Positions 25,292-34,874 of a stretch of 43,058 nucleotides of DNA are shown here, one piece after another. The notes under the pieces are model-generated. The model made no database searches. It was not told the DNA's origin and was given only the letters and a program-made list of their open reading frames with translations. A program made the position numbers and the translations under genes. Source of the stretch: an uncultured Bacteroidia bacterium (GTDB taxonomy: Bacteria; Bacteroidota; Bacteroidia; Bacteroidales; Prolixibacteraceae); contig CAIYPA010000551.1 in NCBI GenBank assembly GCA_903927965.1, positions 1 to 43,058 of the forward strand. The letters are read 5' to 3'. Positions within the stretch are counted from its first letter, which is position 1. The number at the start of each line of letters is the position of its first letter.

Positions 25292-27685
25292 TCAAAGTAT
25301 TTTCATCAGGTTCATATCCAACTTAAGCAGTTCACCTTTCTTCAGATGAATCTTTCGTTGAATTTTACAATAGCTTATGGTTGTCAATTGATTATCGTTT
25401 GATTTTAGTTCAGCACCGGTAAGTTTGCCTTCGCTCCAAATCATTCTTACTTCAATATTGCCCCGTGCCTTTAATCCGGAAATGCACCCCTCTTTCCATG
25501 CCTTGGGAAGGGCAGGAAGCAGTTCAATGATCCCGGAATGTGATTGCAATAGCATCTCGGCAATTCCGGCAGTTAGTCCAAAATTTCCATCGATCTGAAA
25601 AGGTGGATGTGTATCAAACAGATTGTTCAATGTCTTTTCCCTTTGCATTTCAAGTATTTTTCCCCAGGCAGCATCACCCTCCTTCAGCCTTGCCAGAAAA
25701 TTGACCATCCATGCTTTGCTCCAGCCGGTTGAAAAACCGGTATTTCCTTGTGCATAAGATTCCCTGCGTGAAATGGTTTTTTTTGCAGCCTCAAACAATT
25801 CCGGAGTACCGGGGGTAATTTGTGTGCCGGGATAAAGACCAAATAACTGAGAAACATGCCGATGTCCCGGTTCTGTTTCTTCATAATCCTCAATCCATTC
25901 CTGGATGATTCCATAACGTTTGCTTACTTTAGTTTGGGGAAGATCTTTCAAAACTGTTTCTAACTCTGACAGAAAATTCTCATCCTCACTGACAATACGA
26001 CCACCAGAAATACATGCATTAAATAATTCACGAATAATCTGGATATCCATTGTTGAGCCATATGTAAGCATGTACTTTTCTCCATTTGGCAATTGGTAAG
26101 TATTTTCAGGTGAACTTGACGGGGCGGTAACCCATTGCCCTTTCTTGTCCTTAATAATAAACCCAAGCACAAATTGGGCCGCCTCCTTCATACATGGATA
26201 AGCCACATTTTTCAGGTATTCTTTATCGTTTGTAAACCGAAAATGGTCCCATTGATGTAAAACCAGCCAGGATGACATCATTGGCGATGTGTACATTACC
26301 CTGGCTGTAATTGCTGTTCGACCAAAAACATCGGTGGCGTGGTTTATGGCCCAACCTTTCGAGTTGAAAGTTTTGGCTGCGGTAACCCTTCCTGGCTCAC
26401 GAAGTTTGTTGATAAAGTCGGATAATGGTTTGACCGTTTCCGCAAGATTACACACTTCTGCTGGCCAATAATTCATTTGAAGGTTGATATTTGTATGGAA
26501 GTCTGAGTTCCAGGCTGCTATATAATCCTGGTTCCAGATTCCCTGAAGGTTGGCAGGTAAAATCCCGGGAGACCGCGATGAACCCATTAATAAATATCTG
26601 CCATACTGAAACTGTAATACAGCAAGTCCCTGATCAATAGTCCCCTTCTTAACAGCAAGCAGCCGCTTATCAGTTGGAATTCCTTTGTCTACATCTGTCC
26701 CCAGATTAAAACTTACCCGATTAAAGAGCATGGAATGTTCTGCAATATGGTTGTTTTTGATCTCCAGATAACTCTTCTCTTTTGCTTTATTTAGAATTTC
26801 CCTGCATTTTTCCGCTGGGTTTATTCTTCTGTCATAATCCAGTAAGTTAAGATTATAGTCAGTAGCTGCTGTCAGGTAGAAATTTGCCTCGTCAGCATTT
26901 TCAACAAAGTAAGATCCATTGATCGACTTTAGGGATCCACCAATGGTTTTACCCCATAGCTGCGAGGCAAACTTCATGTGCAGGCCGGAAGGTTCTGCTT
27001 CATCGTCGGGTAAATCAATCACCTGACCTGTCAGAAGAAGTTCGTTTTCTCCAACCGAATTGGTAGTTGCATCCCTGTCTCTTTTCAGTGACAAGCGAAA
27101 GGTTAATTTCCCCGGTTGGTTTGCCTTGAAATGAAGTACTATCACATCATCTACAGCCGATGCGAATACTTCACGTTCAAATGTGATTCCATTTTGAGTA
27201 TATACTGTTTTTGCTATTCCTGTCTCCAGATTGAGTTCACGCTGATAATCAGCAACATTGAAAGGTTTATCCTTGTTGTAAAAATAGTCTATAAAGATAT
27301 CTCCCAATGGTTGATAGGACCTGAACCGAATCGGATCGCTCTTTAGATGCTTCTCTGACAATTCCACTGCCTCACCAATTTTACCATCCAGTAACTTTTG
27401 CTGTATAATTGGCAAAACGGCCTTTGTATCTCTGTCGGAATTGGTCTTGGATCCTGCCCAAAGACTTTCCTCGTTAAGCTGAATCCGCTCAGAAATGTAA
27501 CCACCAAAAACCATCGCTCCAAGGCGGCCATTGCCAACAGGTAGTGCCTCATTCCAATCAGATGCAGGTTGCAGATACCAGAGCATAAACTGATCATTAC
27601 CAACAATTGGAAGCTGGCTATAAGTGTTTTTATAAATTAGAGTTAGATTTAGAATAATTACGATAATTAGCTTGAAAGTGTTCAT
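25292..27685 (-). CDS. Alpha-L-fucosidase (or alpha-L-galactosidase), GH95, secreted
   Basis: 797 aa from ATG 27685, which gives a normal signal peptide; a longer frame would start with GTG at 27748. The family opening 'LWYLQPASDWNEALPVGNGR' and 'LNEESLWAGSKTNSDRDT' is present, as are the catalytic-region motifs 'WNSDFHTNINLQMNYWPAE' (two Asn that assist catalysis), 'TAPSSSPENTY' (general acid Glu) and 'PPFQIDGNFGLTAGIAEML' (Asp). The protein is an (alpha/alpha)6 barrel that inverts alpha-1,2-linked L-fucose; some members prefer alpha-L-galactose. It is the first enzyme gene of PUL 2, after a strong hairpin behind susD. Confidence 0.95.
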   Translation of the reverse strand: MNTFKLIIVIILNLTLIYKNTYSQLPIVGNDQFMLWYLQPASDWNEALPVGNGRLGAMVFGGYISERIQLNEESLWAGSKTNSDRDTKAVLPIIQQKLLDGKIGEAVELSEKHLKSDPIRFRSYQPLGDIFIDYFYNKDKPFNVADYQRELNLETGIAKTVYTQNGITFEREVFASAVDDVIVLHFKANQPGKLTFRLSLKRDRDATTNSVGENELLLTGQVIDLPDDEAEPSGLHMKFASQLWGKTIGGSLKSINGSYFVENADEANFYLTAATDYNLNLLDYDRRINPAEKCREILNKAKEKSYLEIKNNHIAEHSMLFNRVSFNLGTDVDKGIPTDKRLLAVKKGTIDQGLAVLQFQYGRYLLMGSSRSPGILPANLQGIWNQDYIAAWNSDFHTNINLQMNYWPAEVCNLAETVKPLSDFINKLREPGRVTAAKTFNSKGWAINHATDVFGRTAITARVMYTSPMMSSWLVLHQWDHFRFTNDKEYLKNVAYPCMKEAAQFVLGFIIKDKKGQWVTAPSSSPENTYQLPNGEKYMLTYGSTMDIQIIRELFNACISGGRIVSEDENFLSELETVLKDLPQTKVSKRYGIIQEWIEDYEETEPGHRHVSQLFGLYPGTQITPGTPELFEAAKKTISRRESYAQGNTGFSTGWSKAWMVNFLARLKEGDAAWGKILEMQREKTLNNLFDTHPPFQIDGNFGLTAGIAEMLLQSHSGIIELLPALPKAWKEGCISGLKARGNIEVRMIWSEGKLTGAELKSNDNQLTTISYCKIQRKIHLKKGELLKLDMNLMKIL

Positions 27686-27727
27686 ACAGAAATCCAAACA
27701 GTTGAATATAAATAAAATAACAAATGC

Positions 27728-27770
27728 CGTCCCTGAAAAGGTTTTCACCCAAAAACCTTAATCAGGGACG
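27728..27770 (-). terminator. Strong two-part hairpin after susD (PUL 2)
   Basis: CGTCCCTGA/TCAGGGACG (9 bp) encloses a second stem, AAGGTTTT/AAAACCTT, giving a ~17 bp interrupted hairpin with a short loop. It begins 21 bp past the susD stop and ends ~40 bp before GH95. This position suggests partial termination or an mRNA processing/stability element. Confidence 0.75.
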
Positions 27771-27790
27771 ACAAATATTAGAAAACAATT

Positions 27791-29296
27791 TTATTGCGCA
27801 TATCCGGGATTCTGAACCAGCAACGGATTAACATCTCTTTCCAACTTAGGGATTGGGAAAATATTCTGATAGGCGTTGACCGTCTTTCCAAGATGGGCAG
27901 ACATGGTGGATTCCATCCGGCCAGTACGAACCAAATCGAACCATCGTTTTGCCTCGAAGCAAAGTTCAACTCGTCTTTCATGGAAAACCACATCCCTGAA
28001 CTGATCTTTAGTCAACCCTGATGCAACATTTGTTAATCCTGCCCTGGTCCTTACCTGGTTAATATACTGATAGGCGTTTGCCGGGCCATTTGTTTCATTT
28101 TCGGTTTCTGCAAGAATTAACAAAGTTTCGGCATATCTAAAAACTGGAAAATTTGCAGGATCGTTGTTGTTGGTTTTTCCTTTAACGAGGTACTTGCCGC
28201 AAAACTTCCAGGGTAATCCGGTAGAGGCATTTACGTCAACACTATTACTTGTGGAAAATATTGCAGCAGTTGCCCTTGCATCACCAGTTTCAAACTCCTG
28301 CATCAGTGTACTTTTATCTGTAAAAGCGACAAATGCTCCTGCATCTTTATTTGTTTTATCTGTAGGTCTGTTCCAGCGAAGGCTAGTATCCCATGACTGC
28401 GGACCCATCCACCAGTTGGCTTGTGTTCCTCTTCCTGATTGATCGCCAAATTGAACTTCAAAGATTGACTCAGCCGTATTTTCCAGCGGATAGGTGTTAC
28501 CCGCACCTGAATAGGGTTTGCAAAACAGATCGCCATACGCAGGTAGTAAGGAATATTTATTGGTCAGATTCAAGATTTGCGTGGCATAATCTTTTGCATT
28601 TGTGTAATCCTTTAATGTAAGATAAACAGACGACAAAAGCATGAGTGCAGCACCTTTTGTTGCCCTACCTTTATCCTGTGACATGCCTGTATTCGGGATA
28701 GATGTTGAATAAACTTCCGGTAATAGATCTACTGCACTTTTTGCATCAGCAATTATCTGGGCATAAATCTTTGTTATCGGATCCCTGCCAACGTATGCTT
28801 CTTCAGCAGTCTTTATCTCATTGGTAATTAAAGGTACATCACCAAATACTCTGACCAGGTTGAAATAGAATAGCGCCCTTAAAAAGAGTACCTGGCCTTT
28901 ATATTGGGGTTTCAGGCCAACCCTGTTGGCAGCAAAAATAATTCCATCGATTCTGTTGAGCACAACATTGCAACGATAGATTCCTTTGTAATGTGCCCTC
29001 CACATGGAAGTAAGCTGCCCGGTGTTTGGATCTCCGTCCAGCCCATCCAGCTTGTCATCACCATAGTAAGTGTCATCAGATGCAATATCACCTATTGCCC
29101 ACATGGCATTTTTATACCCCCCTTCATCCTGAAGAGCCTGATAGGCAGCATTTACTGAAGCATCAATACTGTTCACATCACTAAAATACTCATCGACAGT
29201 AAGTGAGCCATACATTTTTGGATCCAGGTTCTTTTCGCAGCATGTCAAAAATAGTCCTACCAATATGACAATTAAAACTTTATAATTTGTTTTCAT
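27791..29296 (-). CDS. SusD/RagB family nutrient-binding lipoprotein (PUL 2)
   Basis: 501 aa; lipoprotein signal 'VLIVILVGLFLTCCEKN' with adjacent C19 and C20 as lipidation candidates. SusD features are 'YKGIYRCNVVLNRIDG', 'GQVLFLRALFYFNLVRVFGD', 'GRATKGAALMLLSSVYLTLK', 'FRYAETLLILAETENET', 'QVRTRAGLTNV', 'FHERRVELCFEAKRWFDLVR' and the ending LLVQNPGY. It binds the target glycan at the cell surface in complex with the SusC encoded 19 bp upstream. Regulated with susC by the sigma/FecR pair upstream (inference). Confidence 0.95.
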   Translation of the reverse strand: MKTNYKVLIVILVGLFLTCCEKNLDPKMYGSLTVDEYFSDVNSIDASVNAAYQALQDEGGYKNAMWAIGDIASDDTYYGDDKLDGLDGDPNTGQLTSMWRAHYKGIYRCNVVLNRIDGIIFAANRVGLKPQYKGQVLFLRALFYFNLVRVFGDVPLITNEIKTAEEAYVGRDPITKIYAQIIADAKSAVDLLPEVYSTSIPNTGMSQDKGRATKGAALMLLSSVYLTLKDYTNAKDYATQILNLTNKYSLLPAYGDLFCKPYSGAGNTYPLENTAESIFEVQFGDQSGRGTQANWWMGPQSWDTSLRWNRPTDKTNKDAGAFVAFTDKSTLMQEFETGDARATAAIFSTSNSVDVNASTGLPWKFCGKYLVKGKTNNNDPANFPVFRYAETLLILAETENETNGPANAYQYINQVRTRAGLTNVASGLTKDQFRDVVFHERRVELCFEAKRWFDLVRTGRMESTMSAHLGKTVNAYQNIFPIPKLERDVNPLLVQNPGYAQ

Positions 29297-29315
29297 TTTT
29301 TCCTCCTTTTCAAAG

Positions 29316-32300
29316 TTAAAATTCGAGATTCATACCAAAGGTAATCGTCTTTGCAGTTGGATAACTGTAGTTGTCAACACCTGCTGACATTGGGTTAGCT
29401 CCCTGACTATTTACATCGGGATCGATCCCCCGATAGTTGGTTAAAGTAAACATATTCGCAATGTTACTATAGACCCTCATATTCGACAAGCCAACTTTCT
29501 GAACAATGGATTTTGGAAATTGGTAGGCCAGCGTAATGTTTTTGATTCTTAAATAAGAACCATCGAACAAAGCACGGTCATTGTTATTCGATACGTTTCC
29601 ATAGACACCACTGTTTGATGGGCCTTTAAAGGGTATTCCCACATCACTCGGTTTATCTGCTCTCCAATAATTATCGTAATACCATTTTGTCTGGTTCCAG
29701 TAGCCGTCGCCTTTTTCAAGGGTTCTCAACACGTTGCTATAGATTTTGTTACCATAGACAAAATTGGCAAAAATGCTTAAAGACAATCCTTTATATGAAA
29801 AGGTATTGTTAATACCACCTGTAAATTTTGGTAATGGTGAGCCTACATAAACGCGATCCAGATCATCAATTTTTTTGTCCCCATTCTGATCAACGTAACG
29901 TTGAGTTCCAATCGAAACGATCCGTCCGGTAGAAAGCACTACCGGTAACGCATCAACCTGAGCTTGTGTTTGATAGACGCCATCAGTTTTGATCAAATAG
30001 AACTCCCCAATGCTATGACCAGCTTCTGTTCTGTTAACAGCCGCATCATTCCCCAATCCCAAACCATAAAAATAATTTGAACTCCCATCTGCGGCTTTGC
30101 CAATATCCAAGACTTTGTTTTTGTTAAAAGAAATATTGAAATCGGTATTCCATGAGAATTCACCCTGTAAATTGCGGGTTGACAGCATAAACTCCCAACC
30201 TTTATTTTCTACACTCCCAGCATTTCTCGTTTGCGATACCTGTGCGCCTGCTGACCCAGGAATAGGAATGCTTACCAATAGTCCGTTTGATCTTTTATTA
30301 TAATAATCAGCGTCAAAAACGATTCTCTGGTTGAAAAGTCCTAGTTCCAAACCAAGGTCTTTTTGAATATTATCTTCCCATCTTAAATCAGGATTTGCAA
30401 GTGTAGTGGCAATGGCAGCGGCATCCGCATTGCCCCAAACAGTGGTTAAACTTCCGGTTTTAGCGAGATAACTGAAATTACCAATATTCTGGTTTCCCGT
30501 TTTACCATAACTGGCCCTTATTTTCAAATTACTGATTTGTTTGATCGATTTCAGGAAACTTTCTTCGGAGACTTTCCATCCAATTGATGCAGAAGGAAAT
30601 ATACCATATTTTTTATTGGATCCAAAACGGGAAGAGCCGTCACGGCGGATGGTGGCTGTAACAAGGTATTTGTTTTTATAGCTATAGTTGACTCTTCCAA
30701 ACTGGGATACCAGGCCGGAATAAACCCGGTCGCCGTACATCGAGTACATTGATGGTTGGTTGCCTATCTGATCCAATCTTGCATCAGTGCTCCCTTTTGC
30801 TGACATCAACTCCGTTTGACGGTAAAATTGCTGATAAGAGAACCCTGCCATTGCGCCAAAAGAATGATCCCCAATTTTCATAAGATAGTTCAGGATTTGA
30901 TCTGCTACGATGTTATATGTATTGTAGTTTTTGACATCAACCTGAGATGAACTATTATTGATGTAGGAATTTGGGTTATAGAATGGCATGAAGACGTATT
31001 GATTGGTCGTCGTAAGATCAGCGCCAAAACTGCTTTTGAATGTAAGTTCAGGTAAGATTCTAATTTCACCATAAACACTGGCAATCAATCGGTTTCTTTT
31101 GGTTTCCTGCTTCTCCCTATCCAGTTTTGCTTTAATATTAGCCGGATTATTCAAACCCAGGTTAACATATGGTGCTTCTGCATTTTCCCAATAGGAGCCA
31201 TCAGTGTTATAGACTTTGAAAAAAGGGAGTGCCTGCCAAATTCCATCTATTCCCTGATAATTTTCGCCTGAGGTAACCATGTTTCCCCATTCACGGCCAA
31301 TGTTTAACTTGGAACCTATTTTCAACCAGCTATTGACTTGTAAATCAATATTTGACCGCAAGGTAGCCCTGGTGTTGTCAGTTTTCATGATGATACCATC
31401 CTGTTTGGTATAACCACCGCTAATTGAATAACTTAATTTTTCAGTACCTCCGGTAACAGATAGATTGATATCCTTAGTTGGTGCGGTACGGAAAATTGCA
31501 TCCTGCCAGTCGGTATTTCCATTTGCCTTGTAAATCTCGTACTCCGGAGTACCTTTTATCATGTATGGAGATTTTACCCGGTCGGCAACACCATTCTGTT
31601 TTGTGTATAAATTATAATTGTCAATGGATTGCACATACATTTCGGCATATTGTTCAAAACTGCACATTTCCAACTTTTTGATAACAGTTTGAATGCCATA
31701 GGAATAGTCTAATGTAACTTTGGCAGCACCAACTTTCCCGGTTTTAGTGGTGATAATCACGACGCCATTGGCTGCACGTGCTCCATAAATGGCCGTAGCA
31801 GATGCATCTTTCAAAATTTCAATACTTTCAATATCATTTGGGTTGATCACTGCCAGTGGAGAATTCAATGTACCGGAGCGGGTAAATCCCCTGCCTCCCA
31901 TATTGTCATCTGTTGTAATAGGAATACCATCTATAACATACAACGGATCATTGGCTCCATCGCCACTCGTACTGTTAACACCCCTGATTTGAATAGAAAC
32001 GTTTCCTCCCGGCGCTCCTGTATTGCTCGATACATTGACACCGGCTGTCCTCCCTTGCAAAGCCCGGTCAAGTGTCATGGATGCAGAAGATTTGATATCC
32101 TTTGAAGATACTGAGGCAACTGAACCGGTTAAATCGCTTTTCCTTTGCGTCCCATATCCAACCGCTACAACCTCTTCAATACCAATTGTTTCTTCAGTAA
32201 GTACTGCATTAATTGTTGTTTTGTTTCCCACTGCAATTTCCTGAGCCTTCATCCCCACAAAGGAGAACTGCAAAGTGGCATTTTCAGGAACATTGGCAAG

Positions 32301-32804
32301 CGAATAATTCCCATTCAAATCGGTGATCACGCCGGTTGTCGTTCCTTTTAACACTACCGAAACACCTGGAAGTGAACCTCCGGAAGCATCAGTAACTTTA
32401 CCGGTTATCTTTTTGCCCTGTTGCTGGCTGCCCATATAGGTCGGAGCCAATATAATTTTGCGGTCGATTACGGTTACCTCTACATTTCTTCCATCGAAGA
32501 TTTTGCCAAGGACATCACCAATCTTTTCATTTTTTACCTGGATGTCAATTTTACGGTCCACATTGATCAGTTCGTTGTTGTAAACGAAGAAGAATTCACT
32601 GGAATTTTCAATGGCTTTGAGCGTCTCTTTAACAGTCACACTCTTCAAATCGAGCGTAACCTTCGCGTTCTGCGAATAGCTCCCTGTGGCAAGTGAGCTT
32701 AGTACTGAGGTGATTAGAATAAACAGCGTTAGTTTCATAATTAAAAACAGTTGTCGCAGGAAATTCCATGACAGAATTCCCCCGTCTTTGAATTTTTTTT
32801 TCAT
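29316..32804 (-). CDS. SusC/RagA TonB-linked transporter with STN signalling domain (PUL 2)
   Basis: 1162 aa. A signal-type start ('FLIMKLTLFILITSVLSSLA') leads into an STN domain at residues ~50-125 ('VTLDLKSVTVKETLKAIENS', 'EKIGDVLGKIFDGRNVEVTV'). Then come a CarboxypepD_reg-like domain ('KKITGKVTDASGGSLPGVSV'), a plug ('DPLYVIDGIPI', 'SIEILKDASATAIYGARAAN') and a beta-barrel ending in 'AKTITFGMNLEF'. The STN domain predicts contact with the FecR anti-sigma encoded upstream, coupling import of the glycan to sigma release. It differs from the PUL 1 SusC, which lacks STN. The cargo is probably a fucosylated oligosaccharide. Confidence 0.95.
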   Translation of the reverse strand: MKKKFKDGGILSWNFLRQLFLIMKLTLFILITSVLSSLATGSYSQNAKVTLDLKSVTVKETLKAIENSSEFFFVYNNELINVDRKIDIQVKNEKIGDVLGKIFDGRNVEVTVIDRKIILAPTYMGSQQQGKKITGKVTDASGGSLPGVSVVLKGTTTGVITDLNGNYSLANVPENATLQFSFVGMKAQEIAVGNKTTINAVLTEETIGIEEVVAVGYGTQRKSDLTGSVASVSSKDIKSSASMTLDRALQGRTAGVNVSSNTGAPGGNVSIQIRGVNSTSGDGANDPLYVIDGIPITTDDNMGGRGFTRSGTLNSPLAVINPNDIESIEILKDASATAIYGARAANGVVIITTKTGKVGAAKVTLDYSYGIQTVIKKLEMCSFEQYAEMYVQSIDNYNLYTKQNGVADRVKSPYMIKGTPEYEIYKANGNTDWQDAIFRTAPTKDINLSVTGGTEKLSYSISGGYTKQDGIIMKTDNTRATLRSNIDLQVNSWLKIGSKLNIGREWGNMVTSGENYQGIDGIWQALPFFKVYNTDGSYWENAEAPYVNLGLNNPANIKAKLDREKQETKRNRLIASVYGEIRILPELTFKSSFGADLTTTNQYVFMPFYNPNSYINNSSSQVDVKNYNTYNIVADQILNYLMKIGDHSFGAMAGFSYQQFYRQTELMSAKGSTDARLDQIGNQPSMYSMYGDRVYSGLVSQFGRVNYSYKNKYLVTATIRRDGSSRFGSNKKYGIFPSASIGWKVSEESFLKSIKQISNLKIRASYGKTGNQNIGNFSYLAKTGSLTTVWGNADAAAIATTLANPDLRWEDNIQKDLGLELGLFNQRIVFDADYYNKRSNGLLVSIPIPGSAGAQVSQTRNAGSVENKGWEFMLSTRNLQGEFSWNTDFNISFNKNKVLDIGKAADGSSNYFYGLGLGNDAAVNRTEAGHSIGEFYLIKTDGVYQTQAQVDALPVVLSTGRIVSIGTQRYVDQNGDKKIDDLDRVYVGSPLPKFTGGINNTFSYKGLSLSIFANFVYGNKIYSNVLRTLEKGDGYWNQTKWYYDNYWRADKPSDVGIPFKGPSNSGVYGNVSNNNDRALFDGSYLRIKNITLAYQFPKSIVQKVGLSNMRVYSNIANMFTLTNYRGIDPDVNSQGANPMSAGVDNYSYPTAKTITFGMNLEF

Positions 32805-32872
32805 ACCTTTGTTTGATTTTTATTAATAATTGATTTTTGCCTGCCTGTTGCGCAGACATCCTGAAAATTTTA

Positions 32873-32901
32873 ACAGGGGAGTGCTTCCAACACTTTCCTG
32901 T
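32873..32901 (-). terminator. Hairpin between fecR and susC (PUL 2)
   Basis: ACAGGGGAGTG and CACTTTCCTGT form an 11 bp stem with two G-U pairs and a 7-base loop. Minus-strand transcripts from fecR reach it 64 bp after the stop. Plus-strand transcripts would see TTTTTTTT just after it, so it could act in both directions. Confidence 0.5.
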
Positions 32902-32964
32902 TTTTTTTCGCTTTTAAAATGTTACTACATAGGCAATAGGATTTAAAATTAATGGATAAAATAT

Positions 32965-34014
32965 TTACTTCGACTTTAAAATGATCTTCCGTTTTGAATA
33001 GGAGTTATCTCCAAGTTTTTGGGCCGCAACAACCTTGTATTCCATTTTAGAGGTGCGGTTTAGAATGCTTAAGACCTGTTCGAGAGGTTCGTCAATAAAC
33101 GTCCCGGTGAACCGATATTTTTCAAGTTTCTTGTCGGCAATCTCAATATCAACATTGTACCAATTTTCAAGTTTTTGAACAACCGTGGTAACAGGGTCAT
33201 CTGAGAAAACAATTTTTCCGGTCGTCCAGGCTGTATATTTGCTCAGGTCATCCTCGGTATTATAAAGTAGTTTGTTATCAGATTGTTTATAAGTCGCTAC
33301 CATATTAGGCCTCATCTCTATCAAATCAACAATTTCTTTTCCGCTGTATTGCTGAAGTTGGATTTTACCTTCTACAAGGGCTATTGTGAAAGCCTCATTG
33401 TCAGGATAGGCATCTACATTGAATATTGTTCCAAGCACCTTGATTTGCATCTTTCGGATCTCAACAATAAAAGGTTGTTCTGGTTTTTTTGCCACAGTAA
33501 AGTTACCCTCCCCGATCAACTCCACATTCCTGGTTTTCTGACCATTGAATGAACTCGGAAACCTCAATGTACTTCCCGAGTTCAGGTAAACGACTGTTCC
33601 GTCCGACAGATCAATACGCGACTGTGTGCCATAAGTTGCTTTTGCCTGCTGATAAACCAAAGATTCCGTTTTTTCAATCGGTTTTGTGACAAGGAATATA
33701 TTGTAGATTGAAGAGAACAGTAACGCAAGAACCAATACTGCAGCAATTTGTGCGAAAAGTGGCATCCATTTTATCGGTCGGATATCAATGCCGGCTTTTT
33801 TGCGGGTAGTTGCCAAATATTGGGGCAGATTCATTGGGGTAGGCATCGTCAGTCGATTTGAATGCTCCCAGATACACTGATAATCATTGAATTCAGCCAA
33901 GTTCGACCTATCAGCAGATTTCCAGTTATTTAAAACTTCCGATTCCTCAACGGTCAATTTGCCTATGAAAGACCTGGCAATGAGATCATGTATTTCGTAG
34001 TTTTCGATATTCAT
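32965..34014 (-). CDS. FecR-type anti-sigma factor
   Basis: 349 aa. The cytoplasmic N-terminal region binds sigma (residues 1-85, 'LTVEESEVLNNWKSADRSN'). It is followed by one transmembrane helix around residues 88-107 ('AAVLVLALLFSSIYNIFLVT'), the FecR domain ('TYGTQSRIDLSDGTVVYLNS', 'RNVELIGEGNFTVAKKPEQP', 'VLGTIFNVDAYPDNEAFTIA') and a C-terminal DUF4974 secretin/TonB-N-like domain ('ENWYNVDIEIADKKLEKYRF', then TGTFIDEPLEQVLSIL). It senses the SusC STN signal and releases the sigma factor encoded 89 bp upstream. Typical length and full domain set. Confidence 0.95.
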   Translation of the reverse strand: MNIENYEIHDLIARSFIGKLTVEESEVLNNWKSADRSNLAEFNDYQCIWEHSNRLTMPTPMNLPQYLATTRKKAGIDIRPIKWMPLFAQIAAVLVLALLFSSIYNIFLVTKPIEKTESLVYQQAKATYGTQSRIDLSDGTVVYLNSGSTLRFPSSFNGQKTRNVELIGEGNFTVAKKPEQPFIVEIRKMQIKVLGTIFNVDAYPDNEAFTIALVEGKIQLQQYSGKEIVDLIEMRPNMVATYKQSDNKLLYNTEDDLSKYTAWTTGKIVFSDDPVTTVVQKLENWYNVDIEIADKKLEKYRFTGTFIDEPLEQVLSILNRTSKMEYKVVAAQKLGDNSYSKRKIILKSK

Positions 34015-34103
34015 TTTTTGTGGATTTCAATGGAATGACAAATAGGGGTATGGGTTACCCTACATAGGAGACAGAAAAAATTTCAATAAATCTGAAATTT
34101 AAA

Positions 34104-34724
34104 TTAATCAGTGTTCCTTTTAAAATATTTCAACAACAGGAAAAGAATAGGGTTCTTCATTTTGTCGTTCTTAACGGAAGGTAAATAATCGGCAAGCGAA
34201 ATACGCATCGATTTTAATGCCCTGCCAATTAATGCTTCTACGCCTTTGGTCGTGATCTCCATCTTTAAAGCAATCTCTTTATTTGTCAGATTGTCGAAAC
34301 GGCTCATTTCGAAGGCCAATTTGCATCTTTCGGGAAGTAGGGATAGGGCATTAATAAGTTGTTCTTCAAATTCATAGAAAAAATATTCGTTTCCGGTAGT
34401 ATTGTTACCCTGGACTTCCATGGGTAATTCAGCCAATTTAATGTTCCGTTTTTCCCGTTTGACAAAATTGATGCAGTGGTTGCGGACCATTGTCGTAAGA
34501 TAGGGAACCAAACTTTCAATATGATCTGAGGATTCCCTGTTTTCCCACAAGTTGACAAATACCTGTTGTACAAGACTATGGGCGGTATCTTCATCGTGAA
34601 CCATCGAATAGGCAAAACGGCACATGTTCTGATAATGATTGTTGAAAATCTTATCAAAAGCACGTGGGTTACCGCTTTTAAACTCCCCCAAAAGAAAACT
34701 GTCGATCCCGTTCCTTTCGCCCAT
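34104..34724 (-). CDS. ECF RNA polymerase sigma-70 factor (PUL 2)
   Basis: 206 aa from ATG 34724; a longer frame would extend through the promoter. Region 2 is 'AFDKIFNNHYQNMCRFAYSM' with 'AHSLVQQVFVNLWENRES' and 'YLTTMVRNHCINFVKREKRN'. Region 4 is 'ALSLLPERCKLAFEMSRFDN', 'LTNKEIALKMEITTKGVEAL' and 'IGRALKSMRISLADYLP'. This is a Bacteroidetes SusC-type ECF sigma factor. It should direct transcription of the PUL 2 susCD operon once FecR lets it go. Its own start lies 28 bp from a good -7 element. It is divergent from the DUF1703 gene. Confidence 0.95.
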   Translation of the reverse strand: MGERNGIDSFLLGEFKSGNPRAFDKIFNNHYQNMCRFAYSMVHDEDTAHSLVQQVFVNLWENRESSDHIESLVPYLTTMVRNHCINFVKREKRNIKLAELPMEVQGNNTTGNEYFFYEFEEQLINALSLLPERCKLAFEMSRFDNLTNKEIALKMEITTKGVEALIGRALKSMRISLADYLPSVKNDKMKNPILFLLLKYFKRNTD

Positions 34725-34751
34725 AAATGTAAGATAGTCCCAAAGTATTGA

Positions 34752-34780
34752 CAAATGTACTTGTTTGATTGGAATTGCAA
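34752..34780 (-). promoter_or_regulatory. Putative promoter of the ECF sigma gene
   Basis: On the minus strand TTG (34780-34778) is followed after 18 bp by TACATTTG (34759-34752), close to the Bacteroidetes -33/-7 consensus (TTTG, 19-21 bp, TAnnTTTG). It lies 28 bp before the ATG at 34724 and supports that start. Confidence 0.6.
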
Positions 34781-34874
34781 CATGAAGAGAATTACAAACA
34801 GGTTTATTGTTTTGTATTCCCACCCAAACCCTAATATTTGTATTCTGATTTTAAGCAAAATAAATCGGTTCAGT

